Below, piece by piece: positions 24,491 to 37,278 of a DNA stretch of 64,000 nucleotides. Numbering within the stretch: the stretch's first letter is position 1; each line of letters opens with the position of its first letter. Position numbers and translations under genes: made by a program. Location of the stretch: contig QJNS01000212.1 in NCBI GenBank assembly GCA_004154925.1, positions 62,001-126,000 on the forward strand, read 5' to 3'. Source of the stretch: Monosporascus cannonballus. Its lineage: Eukaryota > Ascomycota > Sordariomycetes > Xylariales. The notes under the pieces were generated by a model. It saw only the letters and a list, made by a program, of their open reading frames with translations. It ran no database searches and was not told where the DNA came from.

Positions 24491-26044
24491 ATGTTGTCCA
24501 GTATTCCGTCCCGCATAGCGCCGAGATAGGGGAGGGAGGGAGTGGACCAGACGAGACGTCATATGACGTGTTGTTCCCTTTGTAGCCCACAAATATATTA
24601 ACAGTGTAAATGTGGTGGTTCGCTCCGCGGCCGGTTCTTAGCACCGAAGAGTGGAGGACTTCGGGGTTTCCCCTGAAGCACGCTCCACGAGGTTAAAGTG
24701 AGGACCGGAGGGGGCGTCGAGTGAACACTCTAGAAATGAAGTTTTTTTTTTCTAGCGGAATACGAAGTTGATGGAGGAGGAGGCGGACAGTGTTGATTCC
24801 TCATAATAGGAGCCAAGACACTCATTTGTTATATATGTATGAAGAAATGAGCCAATTGAACTGAAGTGAAACAAGACTGAACGGTAATACTCGTCGAGTG
24901 AGAGCAGGGTTGTGCTGAAGCCTTGTTTATGATAGACAAGGTTCTAAGCATTAAGAACAACTGAAAGGAGGAAGGACCCCCTACCTACTGCTCTGTGAAC
25001 CCTGATGCAGTTTTCCCACAACCTGGATTAAGAGGTCATGGTATGATACCCTGACGATGATGACCCTTGGGCCCGTCCGTGTTACGGTCGTTCACGCATA
25101 CAGGTGAAGCATTGTCAACTGCATACAGGCACGTTACGTTGGCACCGCAAACGAACACCGGAGCGAAAGAAAACAGGCGGTTACTAACGTTACTTGGAAA
25201 CTCCGAGGAAGTTGTAGGTGGAATAGGATAGGAATAATAATAAAATAAGAATGAGAGAAGACAGCCAGGGGAAAGGAAAGAAGGGTAAGATAGAGAAAAG
25301 ACTTTGAAATATAATGAGAAGGGCGAGGTTGACATTCCGTTACCATTTCTTTGCTAACTCAACTTACAGGATAGCAGAAGCTGTGCTAAAATTTATTAAA
25401 GAGCTCTTTAGACACTTCGGGTAGATCATCCGGTGGGGGTAGCAGTTTGATTAGTTTGATCAAACGAATGAGGTCACCTTAGTGAGGTCGAGGAGAAGGG
25501 ACCAGCCTCCGTTGGCAGAGAGACCGGCTTGTTTCTATGTATGGAACAAGAGACACAAGACGTCACTGGGTAACAAACCCAAGCCCTTTTGTTTTCCTCC
25601 TCCCCTCCTCGTTATCCACACTTGCGATGCCGCGCCGGTCGGGGTTAATCGGTTTGCCCCGGGATCTCTCGATCGGGCTTCCTTTTCCACCTCTTCTTAC
25701 ATGGTCATAAGCGACTTTCGCAAATTCCAACCTTAGGGGACGGATATTGACTGGCTATCCTTTTTTTTTTGGCTGGCGACCAAGAACCGAAATCAGATGC
25801 GCTATTCTCAGGGCCGCTGAGTTTCTCTTGTACCGAGAACCACAATTAACTTTGACGTAGCTCGGGTGCAGTGCAGGTGCCAACGCATACGTCAGTTACC
25901 TCCCCAAAGCTTTAAAGCCCGTATCTCCACTCTGCTTTTGGGCAAACGCTCTTCGCGAAGCTCTTCCGCACACCCCCGTATCCAGAAGAGTAATAATCTG
26001 CGGTGTATCCCCTTCCGCACAAAGAAATAAGTTACAAGTTCAGG
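24491..26044. other. Intergenic region
   Basis: 3' flank of the C2H2 gene with AT-rich stretches (24,720-24,900 and 25,180-25,340). It is followed by the likely promoter of the membrane protein gene, with a T10 run near 25,761. No gene is supported. Confidence 0.5.
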
Positions 26045-27446
26045 ATGCGCACCAGAAGAACGAAACAACTAGCGGAGAAGCCCGGCGTCACCAACCTGGC
26101 CGCTGTTGAGGGCGCTAATAGCGACGAGGCTGCAAAGACGACGTCGGCCGCGGCTTCTTCACCGGCGCCTCCCGCCTCACCGACTGTCGTGAAGATCTCC
26201 AAGATCGAGACGCCCACCAAAACCCCGACAAAAGCGCAGCCGTCTGAACCGACCTCATCGCCGCCGTCGAGGTCACCAGCAAAGCCGAAGCCCAGCGCCT
26301 CCTCTTCGTCCAAGCTGCCCGCGCCGCTCCAGTTTCCTCTGGTCGTCACCCTGAGCCTGTCGCTATGCGCGCTCGGCTATGCCATCGCCTATTCCTACAC
26401 GGACGCCGTGATTGCCGCCTTCGAGAGGCCCCTGGAGACGTGGATAGAGGTCGGCCTCGTCTTCGGCTGGAGGATGTGAGTCTTGATGCGCGCTTGCGTT
26501 GCACGTTATTTATGGTTTCCCGTAAACGCGCTTATACTAACGATGTCCGTGCCTTTCTAGACTCGAGCTTGGGCTGGGCTGGTTCGGGAACTACGATAGC
26601 TACGATCTTGCGGCTATGAACGTCTTGTCGCATGGCCCTCCCGTAAGTTTCCTCTCCACCCCTCCACTCCTCTTCTAGCTCTTCGAACAGGCTGCACGTC
26701 CTACGCCGCGCTCCCCTGCACAACCCGAAACTACGTTCCCTGAAGAAACGGGCGCGCTAACCTCAACCGTCACGTCACAGCTCTACCTCCTCTACGCCTT
26801 CTATGAAGTCCCTGCCGCGCCACTCCTGCTGTCCCTCGCCATCGAGACGCTCGCCACGTACCTGCCGTTCCGTCTGCTCCGTCCCCTCTCTGCGGCGCAC
26901 GCGACACCGTCCCAGGCCCCCAACGCCGAGATCGTGGCGGACCGGCCCATCGCGCTACTCACGACCCTGCTCGCGGGCGCCATCTACAGCGTGACGCTGT
27001 TCTGCGCGTACGCGACCTACCTGCCGACGTACCTCGTCATGTACTTCGCGGACCTGCCGTCGCTGGTCACCGCGCACGAGAGCACGTGGGTGGGGCTCCT
27101 GCCGGCGACGCTGGCGCTCGGCGTCGCGGCGCGCGTCTTCGTCTTCACCCCCGCCGAGGCCACGACCCCGACGTCCCGGCAGCGGGAGCAGCTCGAGAAG
27201 TTCGACCCCGCCGCCGCGGGACTCGCCGAGACCCTGCGCTGGAACGTCTGGGGCTGGTCGGCCCCCACCAAGGTCGTCATCCGGCGCACCGCACTGCTCG
27301 TCCTGCTCACAGGCGTCAACGCCTTCCTCGGCGCCCGCTACGGCGTCCGCGGCGTCGAGACCACCGGCGCCATCGCCTGGGCCGGCGTCTGGGTCGCCGC
27401 CGCCGCGCTCACGGGCGGGGCCCTGGGCGCTGTGGGGAGTGTCTGA
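26045..27446 (+). CDS. Multi-pass membrane protein of unknown function
   Basis: Three exons (26045-26475, 26561-26642, 26781-27446) close in phase to about 392 aa. The N-terminal 95 residues are low complexity (Ala/Ser/Pro/Thr/Lys), probably cytosolic. At least four to five hydrophobic segments follow: FPLVVTLSLSLCALGYAIAY; LYLLYAFYEVPAAPLLLSLAI; IALLTTLLAGAIYSVTLFCAY; WVGLLPATLALGVAARVFVF; and a C-terminal pair around LLVLLTGVNAFLGARYG and AWAGVWVAAAALTGGALGAV. A conserved-looking soluble stretch is GWFGNYDSYDLAAMNVLSHGPP. An in-frame ATG 14 codons upstream (26003) exists, but 26045 gives the basic start MRTRRTKQ that I find more plausible. The coding DNA is markedly GC-rich. I do not recognise the family. 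Confidence 0.75.
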
Positions 27447-30400
27447 TCGGATCCCGGGGGGGGGGGGTTATGAATTTAAGGAAGGAAAGGAAGGATCTGC
27501 CGGCCGTGGGGGAATGCGTTTCCTGGATGCGATGTCAGGGGGACTAGTGTGCATGTTCGAGGGGTTTGGCCGTACCTACATCTCCCTAGGGCAGGAGGCA
27601 GGCAGACAGACAGGCAGAGAAGCAGGCCATGTCCAGCTCATACTGGCGCATAGCCGCAGCTAGCTGGCTTGTTATTCGAGAAGGGGAATGTTATGGAGAA
27701 TGGATTGGCCGGACCTCTGGCATAGGAAACGACTGACGTACCTCTGGTATTTGTGTGCACGGGTACACTTAATTTTCATATCTACGGTCTGTTGGTGTTC
27801 GCAGACGAGGACGAAGGCGTTTGTTACTTACACAGGCGTTGTGCAACAATTGGTGGTGGACATATCCGGTTTCGCGTACACAAAAGTCTAGGATAATTAA
27901 TTCTTTTCACAAGCACCCATGTCCGGGATAGGTGTGCCCACAATAGGCTGAGAAACTACTTGCTACGGGCAGTGGAGGATGCGTCGTTATTATCCCTTCA
28001 CGAAAGGTGGTGGAGCCTTCGGGCTACAGTAGTCACCGAGACGGCCCTTATACTCTGTAGAATTTCGCCCAGTTCTTGATGGGCCTGGCATCGAAGCGAT
28101 GCCTATCGAGGCTAGGCCCTGATGAGCGGACGTGCCCTCAGTACACGTTTGGTTAAAATCTACCCCATCACGAGCACGTCCCGCGGTTTCGTGGAAGGAA
28201 AATGGGTGCCTATAAGCGTGTCTTGGGTCTCTAGAGTCATGAACATGGAAGCCAACCGTCGAAGTGTCTATCATCGAATATAAGAGGGACCCGTCCACAG
28301 GCAAACCCGGTGCATGCGGCTGCTGTTCATCCACAGCAGCCTCCTAGCAATCCCGCCCAGATATGCTCTAAGTACTCACCCAGACAAAGTCCGTCACAAC
28401 TTCGTTCGAGCCATCATGCCTTTCGGCGCGCCGGGAACCACGCCCGTCCCAACAGCTGCAGCTGCGGGGGGAAGCAGCAGCGCTGCTGTTCCTCATCCTG
28501 GCGACCGCGGCGCCGGTCACCTGCCGGCACTGCGCGACCTGGTCGCGGAACCGGCACCGGCACGGAAATGCCGACCCGGAAAAAGACCGCCAGAGGAGGA
28601 GGTCCGCGACCTAGCGGGAGCGGAGGGCATAGCTCTTAACCTTATACGTCCTCCTGCTCTCCGAGCGGGGGGGGGGAGGGGGGCGCGTGGTGTCGGTATC
28701 CGACCGCGACCCCGCCTCCGGCTCCGGCTCTCAGACAGAAACCCGGACCCAGTCCTAGGTGACGCCGATCGGGACCCAGACTCGGAAGCTGAGCCCGAGG
28801 CCTCGCCGTTCTGGAGGTGTTCGACTTCGTGCTGGGGCTCCTTCTCGGCGGTGAGCAAAGAGACGAGGACGGGGATGGGAACGGGAACGGGGAATCTGGC
28901 GCAGGTGCTCGATGTGCCTGTGGTTGTCCTTCAATGGTAAAGATTGTATTAGGTTGATAGCTAGGGGGGGCGCGGACGGGGAGACGGGTTGATGGGGGAA
29001 TGCCGAGTGATGGTGAAGAGGATCGTGGAAGGGGCGGGCGAGGAGGCGGTTATGCGATGAGGCGCCGGGTCATGGCTTTCGGCATGGAAACTCGTCGGTA
29101 GGATAAGGGGGAAGTGCCCTGCTGTTTGGATGTACTTGGTTGCCGATTGAAGAGTTTTAGGGGGTGGAACTCCATAAGGGTTGCCTTTGGCTTAGGGGCC
29201 TCGTCCTCGTTTCAGGGGCTTGGGACACAATGGGTTTCGTTCATGACGAGAACGCCGGGATAGCGCTGTCGTGTAAGATGGCTGCGTAACCTGACTCAAT
29301 TATAATATATCACGGGAAAAGTTACCAAAACGTCATTATTCTTATATGGCCGTAATTGACTTAGATGGTCCGCAACTCCTGGGCCCATTAATGGTTCGGT
29401 AGTTGTCCCTATTGCCGACACCCAAGCCTAAGCCGCCAACCGGAGATCTTTGCTGATATATAATGAGCTATCCGTACCGGACGATTAATCCTTGGGCGTC
29501 TCTCGACGATATAATAGCTGGCGGGCAGGGTGGACCACTTGATGGAGAAGAATAGACGATCCTCATCCTCAATAGTATACTGTTCATTGCTAACCTAGAC
29601 CGCATATGACAACGGGGTCTTTGCCCTAAGAGACAAATTTGAGGCCATGGCATCTCTTCGTGCGCTAACCCTTGACAAATTGCGACAAAATTCAGCCCAA
29701 AGGAGCAGATCCGTTTGGTATTTGTGGGGGGGGGGGGGGGGGCCACCCCCCCCACCACCCGGGGGGCCGGTGGCAACCGCCCCCCGCCATACCCCTAAAC
29801 CGTTTCAACCCTCTCTACTTCTTCCTTTCACTTCATTGACGACCTGCCCCATGTTAGCTCATACGGCAGCCTCTACAGAGGCAGCTTGAATTGGCCGTGC
29901 CGGGGGCGCCCCATCGTCGTCATCTTCCCGTAGTGTAGGTCAGCTCACCAACAATCTGGCTTGGGGAAAGCGAGAGTTCCAGGTGGCTTCTTATGGATTG
30001 GCCGTGTTCTTGATTTTGTCCATCCTGGCGGCCATCGCTAGTTGGGTTGCCCTTCTGAACTGGGTGTGAGCGCCGCTGAGCTTAGAGAAGCGGGAAGACG
30101 GCTCAGAAGTAAAAGCGCCAAGAGATAAAGTATAGTCGGACGAAAGATTGATAAGAACCGAAGACCAGAGAGAGAGGCATGACTACACGGAGCTCTGGAA
30201 ATCGGACAGACTTCGAATGATTACTAGATGTCGCTGCAGATGAACCCATATATAGAGTAATACCCAGTCATATAGGTCTATAACTGCGCGCCTCAACATC
30301 GTATAATATATTCCACAACCAGTGGACAGGCATCGTCGTCGGAGTTTATACACCTCTTCCCCCATTTATATCTAAGGCTCTATTCCGCAAGTTATCACGC

Positions 30401-31050
30401 TAATACCAAATTGGACAACCAGCTGTGCATTTGCGGAAGCTTAACAGTATTAACAACCTCGCCATTCAGATTAATGGCTGTATCCATATGGTAGGAAAAG
30501 AGGGCGAAGCAAATAAATACAAAACAGTTCCTAGGTGTATTATTAGTTAACGTAACTTGCAAAGTTGTGTGTTTCGGCATCAATACGCTCTTAGATGGTC
30601 TCTCCAATTGTAGGTTCCTTTAGGCACGGACGGGTGAGAGTACCTGCCAACACTAGCACATGCATGCGGGTTGTAAGGCACCTACCTGCATACGTACCTA
30701 GTAATTGATTGAATTGTTCCACTTGCCTAAATTCAACGCTTGAGGACGCGACCGCCTGCCAAGACATCTGGGACCATTTGCTGCTTCGCGTTGATTGGTT
30801 GCTTCCCTTCCCACATAACTCTTCGTGCATCATACCTACCCTAGACTCTAAACTTCATCATCAACCTCCCTCGTCGACTACCTTCGCCAACCCCCCCTCC
30901 GTTAACCTCTTTCATAAGTCAAGTTTCAATCTATTCTAATGACAATGCCTCCACTCTAATCGCTCGCTCTCTTTCTCATACTTGATGCGATGCATAATAG
31001 ATAACATCCCGAGACCGACTTTGGCTTGACGCACACAAGAAGATCCGAAG
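27447..31050. other. Intergenic region of 3.6 kb with GC-rich island and poly-G tracts
   Basis: A G12 run follows the preceding stop (27456-27467). GC-rich DNA at about 28,430-28,900 carries a 208-codon open frame (28314-28940) that is low complexity and has no domain. A G17 tract at 29726-29742 is followed by C-rich sequence able to fold back. From 30,830 to 31,050 the DNA is CT-rich, the likely leader of the ING gene. Confidence 0.5.
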
Positions 31051-33648
31051 ATGGCAGCTATGGGGGCAACTAATCAGGGTGTAGGCGCCGAGCTTCACGA
31101 CGGCGACATGGATATCTCCCCCGTCGACAAAACCGCGGCATCGCAAAACCAAGTCTTTCCACCTCTTGAACCCGCCAACAATGCGGGTCCGGGCTCACGC
31201 GCAGGCGACCTTGAATCCCAAAGGTTCAGCATGCGCGCCGACCCGGATGCGCAGGCTACCGTCACCGACTACCTCGACTTCACCGAATACCTCCCCGCCG
31301 ATATGGTGCGCTCGCTCACCCTCATTGGCAAGCTAGATCAGAGATACATTGATGCGTCGAGTACTGTCGACGAGCTCACTACCCTCTGGGGCAAGCTTCC
31401 CTCTCTGCCCGCCGACCAGCGCCCAGAGCCGACCAAGCTACGCGCGGACATATCCGCGAACCTCGACCGCGCTGTGAGCTCTCGCGCATACTCCTACGCC
31501 GAGGCCTGTCGCATGCATGAGAATGTCATTAGGCATTATCACAAAGCCAAGACGATCCTCTCGAAGCTGCAGACTATGCTCGACAACTACGACGACCAAC
31601 CCAAGAGTCCCGTCCAGACCAAGTCGCCACAGGTAATTCGCGCCCCTAAGATCACGCTGCGCATCGATAGCAGTGGGCAGAAGGTACAGCGCGTGCCGCG
31701 GATAACTGTACCGGGTGAGGTGCTGGCTCCGTATGAGATTGACTTCAACACCTATAGCTCATCAAGTGAGGAGAGCTCCGACGAAGACACACCTACTACC
31801 CCTCCGAGACAAGTAACTACGCCCGCACCCCGCATCAAGATTGTCAAGACGCCCAAGATGCCCAAGCCGAAGGTCCCAAAGCAGCCACGACCACCTCGCG
31901 CGTCCCTCAGTACGCCGTCGGGGACCGCGACCGCCACTGTCTCGACGAGTACCGCCCTCGCACAACTCAAACCGCCGCCCGAAAATGCCGTCCCCGGCAG
32001 CCCCGACGCTCCTTGGCTTCAGCTTACCCCCTACGAACTTGCCAAGCTTAGGAAGCGGATGAAGAAGAATGCGGTGTGGAATCCGAGCGATACCATGATC
32101 GCTCGTGAACTGAAGGCCCTGGGACGCGGGGTGGAGGCATTCAAGGCTGCGCAGAAGAAAGCCGAAGATGAGGGGAGGCCGTTTGAGCCTAATCTTCCTG
32201 CACCGGTAGTTGACGCTGAATCTGGGGCTCAGCACCCTCCCGAAGGCGCGATCAGTGCTGAAGCCTTGACAGCCGATGAAGTACAACTCAGCAACCGCGG
32301 TATGAAGCTGAACGAGGCCAAGAAGCTGAAGCGCGAGGCCTTGGCCAAGATGGCCGCCGACGAAGCAGAAGAGTCTGCTAGGAAAATGACAGAAGCTGTT
32401 AGGATGATGTTTCTGAACCAGGAGGCCTCTCCGTCCGCGGCCGGTAACGCGCCAGAGAAGGCGCTGGATGCATCACAAGGGCAAGGGAAGGCGTCATCTA
32501 GTAAGTCCCAGGGAAAGAAACGAAAGCGTGACTCCATGTCGCAGACTCCTGTTGCGGAAAAGCCCGAAGGGCCCGAGAGCCAGCCTCCTAGGCCGCAACT
32601 CAAGCGTACGAAGACCGAGACTCCGGTCCCTCCGCCCCAATTAACCCAGAGACCTACCTCAGTACCACCGCCTACTGAGACACCCGTGCCAGTTCCGCAG
32701 CTGGGCCAGCCTATCACGTCGAAGACCCCGGTGCCAGTTCCGGTCCCCATCTCTTCCGAGTCATCCATGACGGCTGCCAAATCTGCCGCATCTCCTCCAG
32801 GAGGAACCAGTCCGGTACCACCGCCCACTGTCACCACTACGGTTCCTACTAAGCCACCAGCCGAGACTCCTGTTCCACCCCCTATCAAAACCTCCACAAC
32901 GCCGATCCTGCCGCCGACCAGAGAGATGCCTAAGCGGGAAACGAGACAGAACTTGCAGCCTGCTGCAGCTAACCCTAGACAGTCATCGTCTCGAGCTAAC
33001 ACTCCTGCAACGACTCCCGTACCGGAGCCCCAGTCAGCAACTGCTCGTCGGCCCACCTCACGTGGCAAAACTGCTAGTCAAGAGCCGCCTCCGACCCTCA
33101 TGGCTGAGCGACCTCGGCGCACTAGTACCGCTCGAAATACCCCAGTCCCTGAACTGCGCCAGCCCAGCAAACGCGCCAAAAGGCCGGCCCCGGGTGTTGT
33201 GACGACAAACTCCGGCGGCACAAGCGCTGTTGGCAAACGCAAGGCCGCCCCGCGCAAGAAAGCTCGCGGAAGCAAGAAAGGTGCAAACCAGCAGCCCGAG
33301 CAGGAAGTGGAGGTCGAGGTAGACGATGACGGCAACGTGATCGACCCGGACGAGCCGAGATACTGCCTCTGCAATGGGGTCAGCTTTGGCACCATGATAC
33401 AGTGTGATAATGTTGATGTGAGCGAGAAGAAAGCCGCGAGTGCAACCCCAGCACGTGGTAGCGATAGACTACGCAAGGCAGAGAAACTAACACACAAACA
33501 GAACTGCAAGTACGAGTGGTTCCATCTCGAGTGTGTTGGATTGTCGGAGATACCAGCGCGCACGACGAAGTGGTACTGTCCCGAGTGCCGTGTTCTGCTT
33601 AATATCGGGGGAAGGGGAGAAGTCACTTCAAGAGGAGTCAAGATGTGA
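31051..33648 (+). CDS. ING-family chromatin protein with C-terminal PHD finger
   Basis: ING proteins read histone H3 trimethylated at lysine 4 through their PHD finger and serve as subunits of histone acetyltransferase or deacetylase complexes. Two exons, 31051-33417 and 33502-33648, give about 837 aa. An ING N-terminal helical domain spans roughly residues 75-190 ([25 protein letters not shown], then [21 protein letters not shown]). The middle is very long, basic and Pro-rich, with repeated TPVPPP-like units, and is probably disordered. The PHD starts at about residue 771 ([18 protein letters not shown], spliced to [14 protein letters not shown], then KWYCPEC), a complete C4HC3 set. The intron (33418-33501) is 84 nt and has no stop in frame. 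Retaining it would insert 28 residues between zinc ligands. Most ING proteins are far shorter; the size here comes from the linker. Confidence 0.9.
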   Translation: MAAMGATNQGVGAELHDGDMDISPVDKTAASQNQVFPPLEPANNAGPGSRAGDLESQRFSMRADPDAQATVTDYLDFTEYLPADMVRSLTLIGKLDQRYIDASSTVDELTTLWGKLPSLPADQRPEPTKLRADISANLDRAVSSRAYSYAEACRMHENVIRHYHKAKTILSKLQTMLDNYDDQPKSPVQTKSPQVIRAPKITLRIDSSGQKVQRVPRITVPGEVLAPYEIDFNTYSSSSEESSDEDTPTTPPRQVTTPAPRIKIVKTPKMPKPKVPKQPRPPRASLSTPSGTATATVSTSTALAQLKPPPENAVPGSPDAPWLQLTPYELAKLRKRMKKNAVWNPSDTMIARELKALGRGVEAFKAAQKKAEDEGRPFEPNLPAPVVDAESGAQHPPEGAISAEALTADEVQLSNRGMKLNEAKKLKREALAKMAADEAEESARKMTEAVRMMFLNQEASPSAAGNAPEKALDASQGQGKASSSKSQGKKRKRDSMSQTPVAEKPEGPESQPPRPQLKRTKTETPVPPPQLTQRPTSVPPPTETPVPVPQLGQPITSKTPVPVPVPISSESSMTAAKSAASPPGGTSPVPPPTVTTTVPTKPPAETPVPPPIKTSTTPILPPTREMPKRETRQNLQPAAANPRQSSSRANTPATTPVPEPQSATARRPTSRGKTASQEPPPTLMAERPRRTSTARNTPVPELRQPSKRAKRPAPGVVTTNSGGTSAVGKRKAAPRKKARGSKKGANQQPEQEVEVEVDDDGNVIDPDEPRYCLCNGVSFGTMIQCDNVDVSEKKAASATPARGSDRLRKAEKLTHKQNCKYEWFHLECVGLSEIPARTTKWYCPECRVLLNIGGRGEVTSRGVKM

Positions 33649-34251
33649 TCTACGGAGTTTGTGGGATATGGCTAAGGTCAAATGGACTTTTTCGGGGATG
33701 CGTTATTGGGAATTATCTAAAAACCGGTCGTTTTAACACTTATAGTCAAAGCTACGCGGGAGGGAAAGGCCCCTTGCTGTAGTGCACAATGCCAGTGGGT
33801 TTATGTGGGATCTCGGCGTCCGATGTCGTGACTCTGCTTGGCTATTTCCAGGTCTCAGTCCAAGTAGTTAGGGACATCTGGTCGACTCAAATGCTAGTTT
33901 GCCACGAAATTCAGAGTTGTAATCGGAACATAAGACCTCCCAAGTTTATACGGAGTTAAATGTTCTCCAGCATCCAGAAATCCATACCCGCACAAAGATT
34001 GGGAGATCGTAGTTGGCTCCCTCCTTACTTACTTGTTCTCCCCCATCGCCTGGGAAGGCAGAATCTGAGGTTAAATAATATCCAATTACCTCCGAAGGGT
34101 ACTTAGTCTGGATATATCTGTAGCTAGGGATTGCTATAGCTAGTGGGTTACCGATCAGCACCGATCACCAAGGAACAATGGTGGGAGGACTCCGGCTATG
34201 AACCGGTCTTCCCGGTCCCCGGGGTTGCCGGGCCACCCCCCCCCCCCCCCC
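33649..34251. other. Intergenic region
   Basis: 3' flank of the ING gene followed by sequence with no coding structure. It ends with a C18 homopolymer at 34236-34253 that abuts the NTF2-like relic. Confidence 0.5.
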
Positions 34252-34735
34252 CCGAACGACAAGCTCAGGGCCTTCATCCGTAACTTCTACGCCACGTCCG
34301 ACGACCCGAACAGGGACGAGGAGTGGGTCGCCTCCTTCGCCCCGGACGCCGTGCTGATCATGGGGGACCGGTGGCTGCTTTTGGATGGAATGAAACTACG
34401 TACTTTGGCGCCGCCCGCTCGTTACCTGGCTAGAATAGGTACGGGGCTTAAAACTACTAGCTTACGGATTCACCAACGCAACGTTAGAGATCCGCCGGCT
34501 GCGCCGCGCCATGTGGGAGAAACGTCCGGTCGCGTAGGCACCGCCTCGCTCAGGGCGCTCCCGGCGGCCCCCGCCTTCTCGGACTCGGACGGAGACGGAC
34601 GCGGACGCGTGGGGTACGAGTACACGGCTCCACGGCCCCATGGGCTTGGCGCCCAGGGTGAGCGAAGGACGCCGGGACCGGAAGAAGGCTAAGGTTTAAG
34701 GTGTGCCAGGTGTACATGCATAGGTGGGTTGCGAG
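34252..34735 (+). pseudogene. Decayed SnoaL/NTF2-like protein gene
   Basis: The 5' part codes DKLRAFIRNFYATSDDPNRD, EEWVASFAPDAVLIMGDR, which looks like the start of a fungal SnoaL-like (NTF2 fold) protein. The expected next block appears after about 115 unrelated bases and in another frame (EIRRLRRAMWEK, from 34487). Remnants of the beta-sheet part (VGYEYT) and of the closing strand (KVCQVYMHR, about 34710) follow in shifted frames. The inserted 115 bases have no splice signals that restore the frame. I read this as a relic broken by an insertion and frameshifts. The family assignment is from memory of the typical pattern and is moderate. Confidence 0.45.
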
Positions 34736-37278
34736 GAGTTGGTTTGGGGAAATGGGGTTCTTCATGGTTGCGCTGGATATTGGCTGCTGCTGATGGGGTT
34801 ATTGATTGCGTCTCGGAGAAGGTCCCTACCTGAAGCTTGCTGCGCGTCAAAGCAGGCAGTTTATGGTGGTGCTACCTAGCTGTGGCAATCCGCATGCCTA
34901 CATTTATTGCACCATATCTACCGACCAGTTAGGAAGACAAGGTAGTCAAGCCGAGTTATGGACTTGAGGAAACTTATCAGCATAGCGGTCGGCTTAATGA
35001 TCCCCCAACCAGTCCTGGTACTGACGCGCGATATCCGCGACTCCAATAGAGGGCTTTCGAATCGAGCGATGACGTGACGGGGCTCCCCCGGTTGCATATC
35101 ACGCGTTTCCGGCGACGTATCTCCCCGGACCAAGGTATTCTAGCATGTACACTACCTACGTTTCCGGACGCGCACGCAGGAGAGGCGCCTCGTCAAGCTC
35201 AATCTTGACATAGTAGCGAGGTAGGGGGGAAGTGTCCCCGTGTCCTGGTTGGGTATGGACCACGAGTCGCCTGGGCTATCAGCTGACCCGAGCTCCGTCC
35301 TCCATTCTAGAATCGTCACGTGTGTTGGAGATAGGACTGGGAAACAGGATCACCTTGAGGACTTAGCGTACATAGGTAGGTAGCGTTGTTTATACTTTTA
35401 CTGAGCACCGAAAAGGGGGTGCTGTTACCCGATCCCACCCTTTGGGAAGTTCGGGGTTGTACTGAGACATCTGTCATTGCATTTACGAATGCAGGAACAT
35501 TCTGTACGGATGAATCTAAGTTTCGTTGAACATGTCAGATCCCTGGACACTCCGATGACACCAGGCCCATTGTTGACGAACAGGCGGTCTCACTTGAATT
35601 CAGCGTTGAAGAGTCATTTGTCGGTCGGATTCATCCAGTCCTACAGAGCAGCCTATGGTGACAGTCCAGATGATTCGTTGAACTGAATCCCCCTTATACA
35701 TTGGAAGTACGATACCGTAATCTTCCCGCCAATCAATATGCGGGCACGCCTACGTAGAAACTAAGCCAGGATAGGTACCTACCCCCACCCCCTTCTACCT
35801 CTCCGCCTAACTGGATTCATCCACTGGCTATTTCCCGTAAGGAGGGGTCGGCTTATCGTCATTCGCTCATGCCCCCCCACCAGAGTTGCTGCAAGGACCG
35901 AGAACCAGACCAGTTACAAGCAACCTTGGAAAGCGCCAACACCTACTAGCAGCGGGCATTAGTGGGATGCTTGAAGATCCATCCCTTGTAGATAGATGCA
36001 CATGCAACACACGTGTGCTGTTCGCCCGTCTACTGAGGTAATGTACATGATCTGTGTCTACGGCTTTGGGTCCGATATGCCAGATGCCAGCCCTTCAAGG
36101 AGCTTGACGTTATGATGTATGTAGGCTGACTTGGTATTGCATCTACAGTACGTGTACGGGCGGCTATATCTCGAAGAGCGGTTGGTGCACTCACCTTAAC
36201 TTACGTCTCCGCTCTTCCCGAGGACCGCATGTGAGTCGTCGAATCTCAACATGTATGACATCTTGTCCAGCTTGGATACAATACACGCCTACAATACAGG
36301 TACGTAAGGCAAAGTATATCATACATACCTATGTAGGCAGGTACATGCTTCGCGTAAGATAATACATTAGACAGAGACGACAGAGATAACAGAGATAACA
36401 GCCACGGGATGTACACACATGTAGTGTAGCTGCCTCGCTGTCTTTACCCTGTATTATGCATGTACCTTAGCAGGTCTCGTCTCCCGCTTAACTAAGAGCG
36501 GCTTCCTGACCCCGTCATCACTGATTGACCCCATGTCTACCTGACGTTAGCGCTGGTCTGCCCCGCCTCCTTGGAGCGTCGTCGCGCTTTCACCACTGCT
36601 GTACGTACAGTCAGTCTCCCACCTTGGCCTCGAGTCACTCGGCGGCCTGCGGGTTGTCGGGTCCAGCCTGACCAGACATCCGTGCTCGGTGCTTCCAGGT
36701 TGGTGCTTGACCTCGACCAGTTCGGACTTCGATCTCTATCTTCCTGGAGGGAGCTTGACCTCTCCTTCTGTCTTTCATCCCTACATCGACAAATAGAATA
36801 CCTACTACCCATACCCAGAGCATTGAGAATACTTCCTCCCTATACTGTGAACCACTATCTTTTTTACATAACTGCTTTCCATGACGATTACTGCGTAACT
36901 CATAGATAATACTTGGCTTATCAATTTACTCTATTCGGCTGTGCTGAACCTTCCACTCCTTTCTTTGTCTTCATAACGCTGTCTACGCCCGGCTGCAGAG
37001 TCTCGTCATCTCTTTTTTGGTCTTGAGCGCATAGATAATATCTTGCGCTTGTATACCTTTGTAATTCCCACGTTTTGTTGAGCTTCTTATAAGCCCGACG
37101 TACATAATACATACCAAACCCTGCGCGACTTCGACGGAAAGCCCCCGAGCCTCTCCTGTCCGCCACCCGTCCGTTCGTTGTTCGTGACAGGTACACCCAA
37201 GTGCGAATAGGAGCCCCGCGAGAGCTCCACCGCTGGCGAGCAGGAAACTGCCTCAGCCTTCCTGGTTAACACCACTCT
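34736..37278. other. Intergenic region of 2.5 kb
   Basis: No supported gene. Scattered TAGGTAGGTAC-like strings occur at about 35,380, 35,775 and 36,330. The last 700 bases are richer in CT and are probably the promoter and leader of the BCAS3-like gene. Confidence 0.5.

Noticed and set aside
32229..33068. 279-codon reverse open frame inside the ING gene
   Set aside because: It is antisense to the Pro-rich linker; Gly/Thr/Val repeats simply mirror the proline codons.
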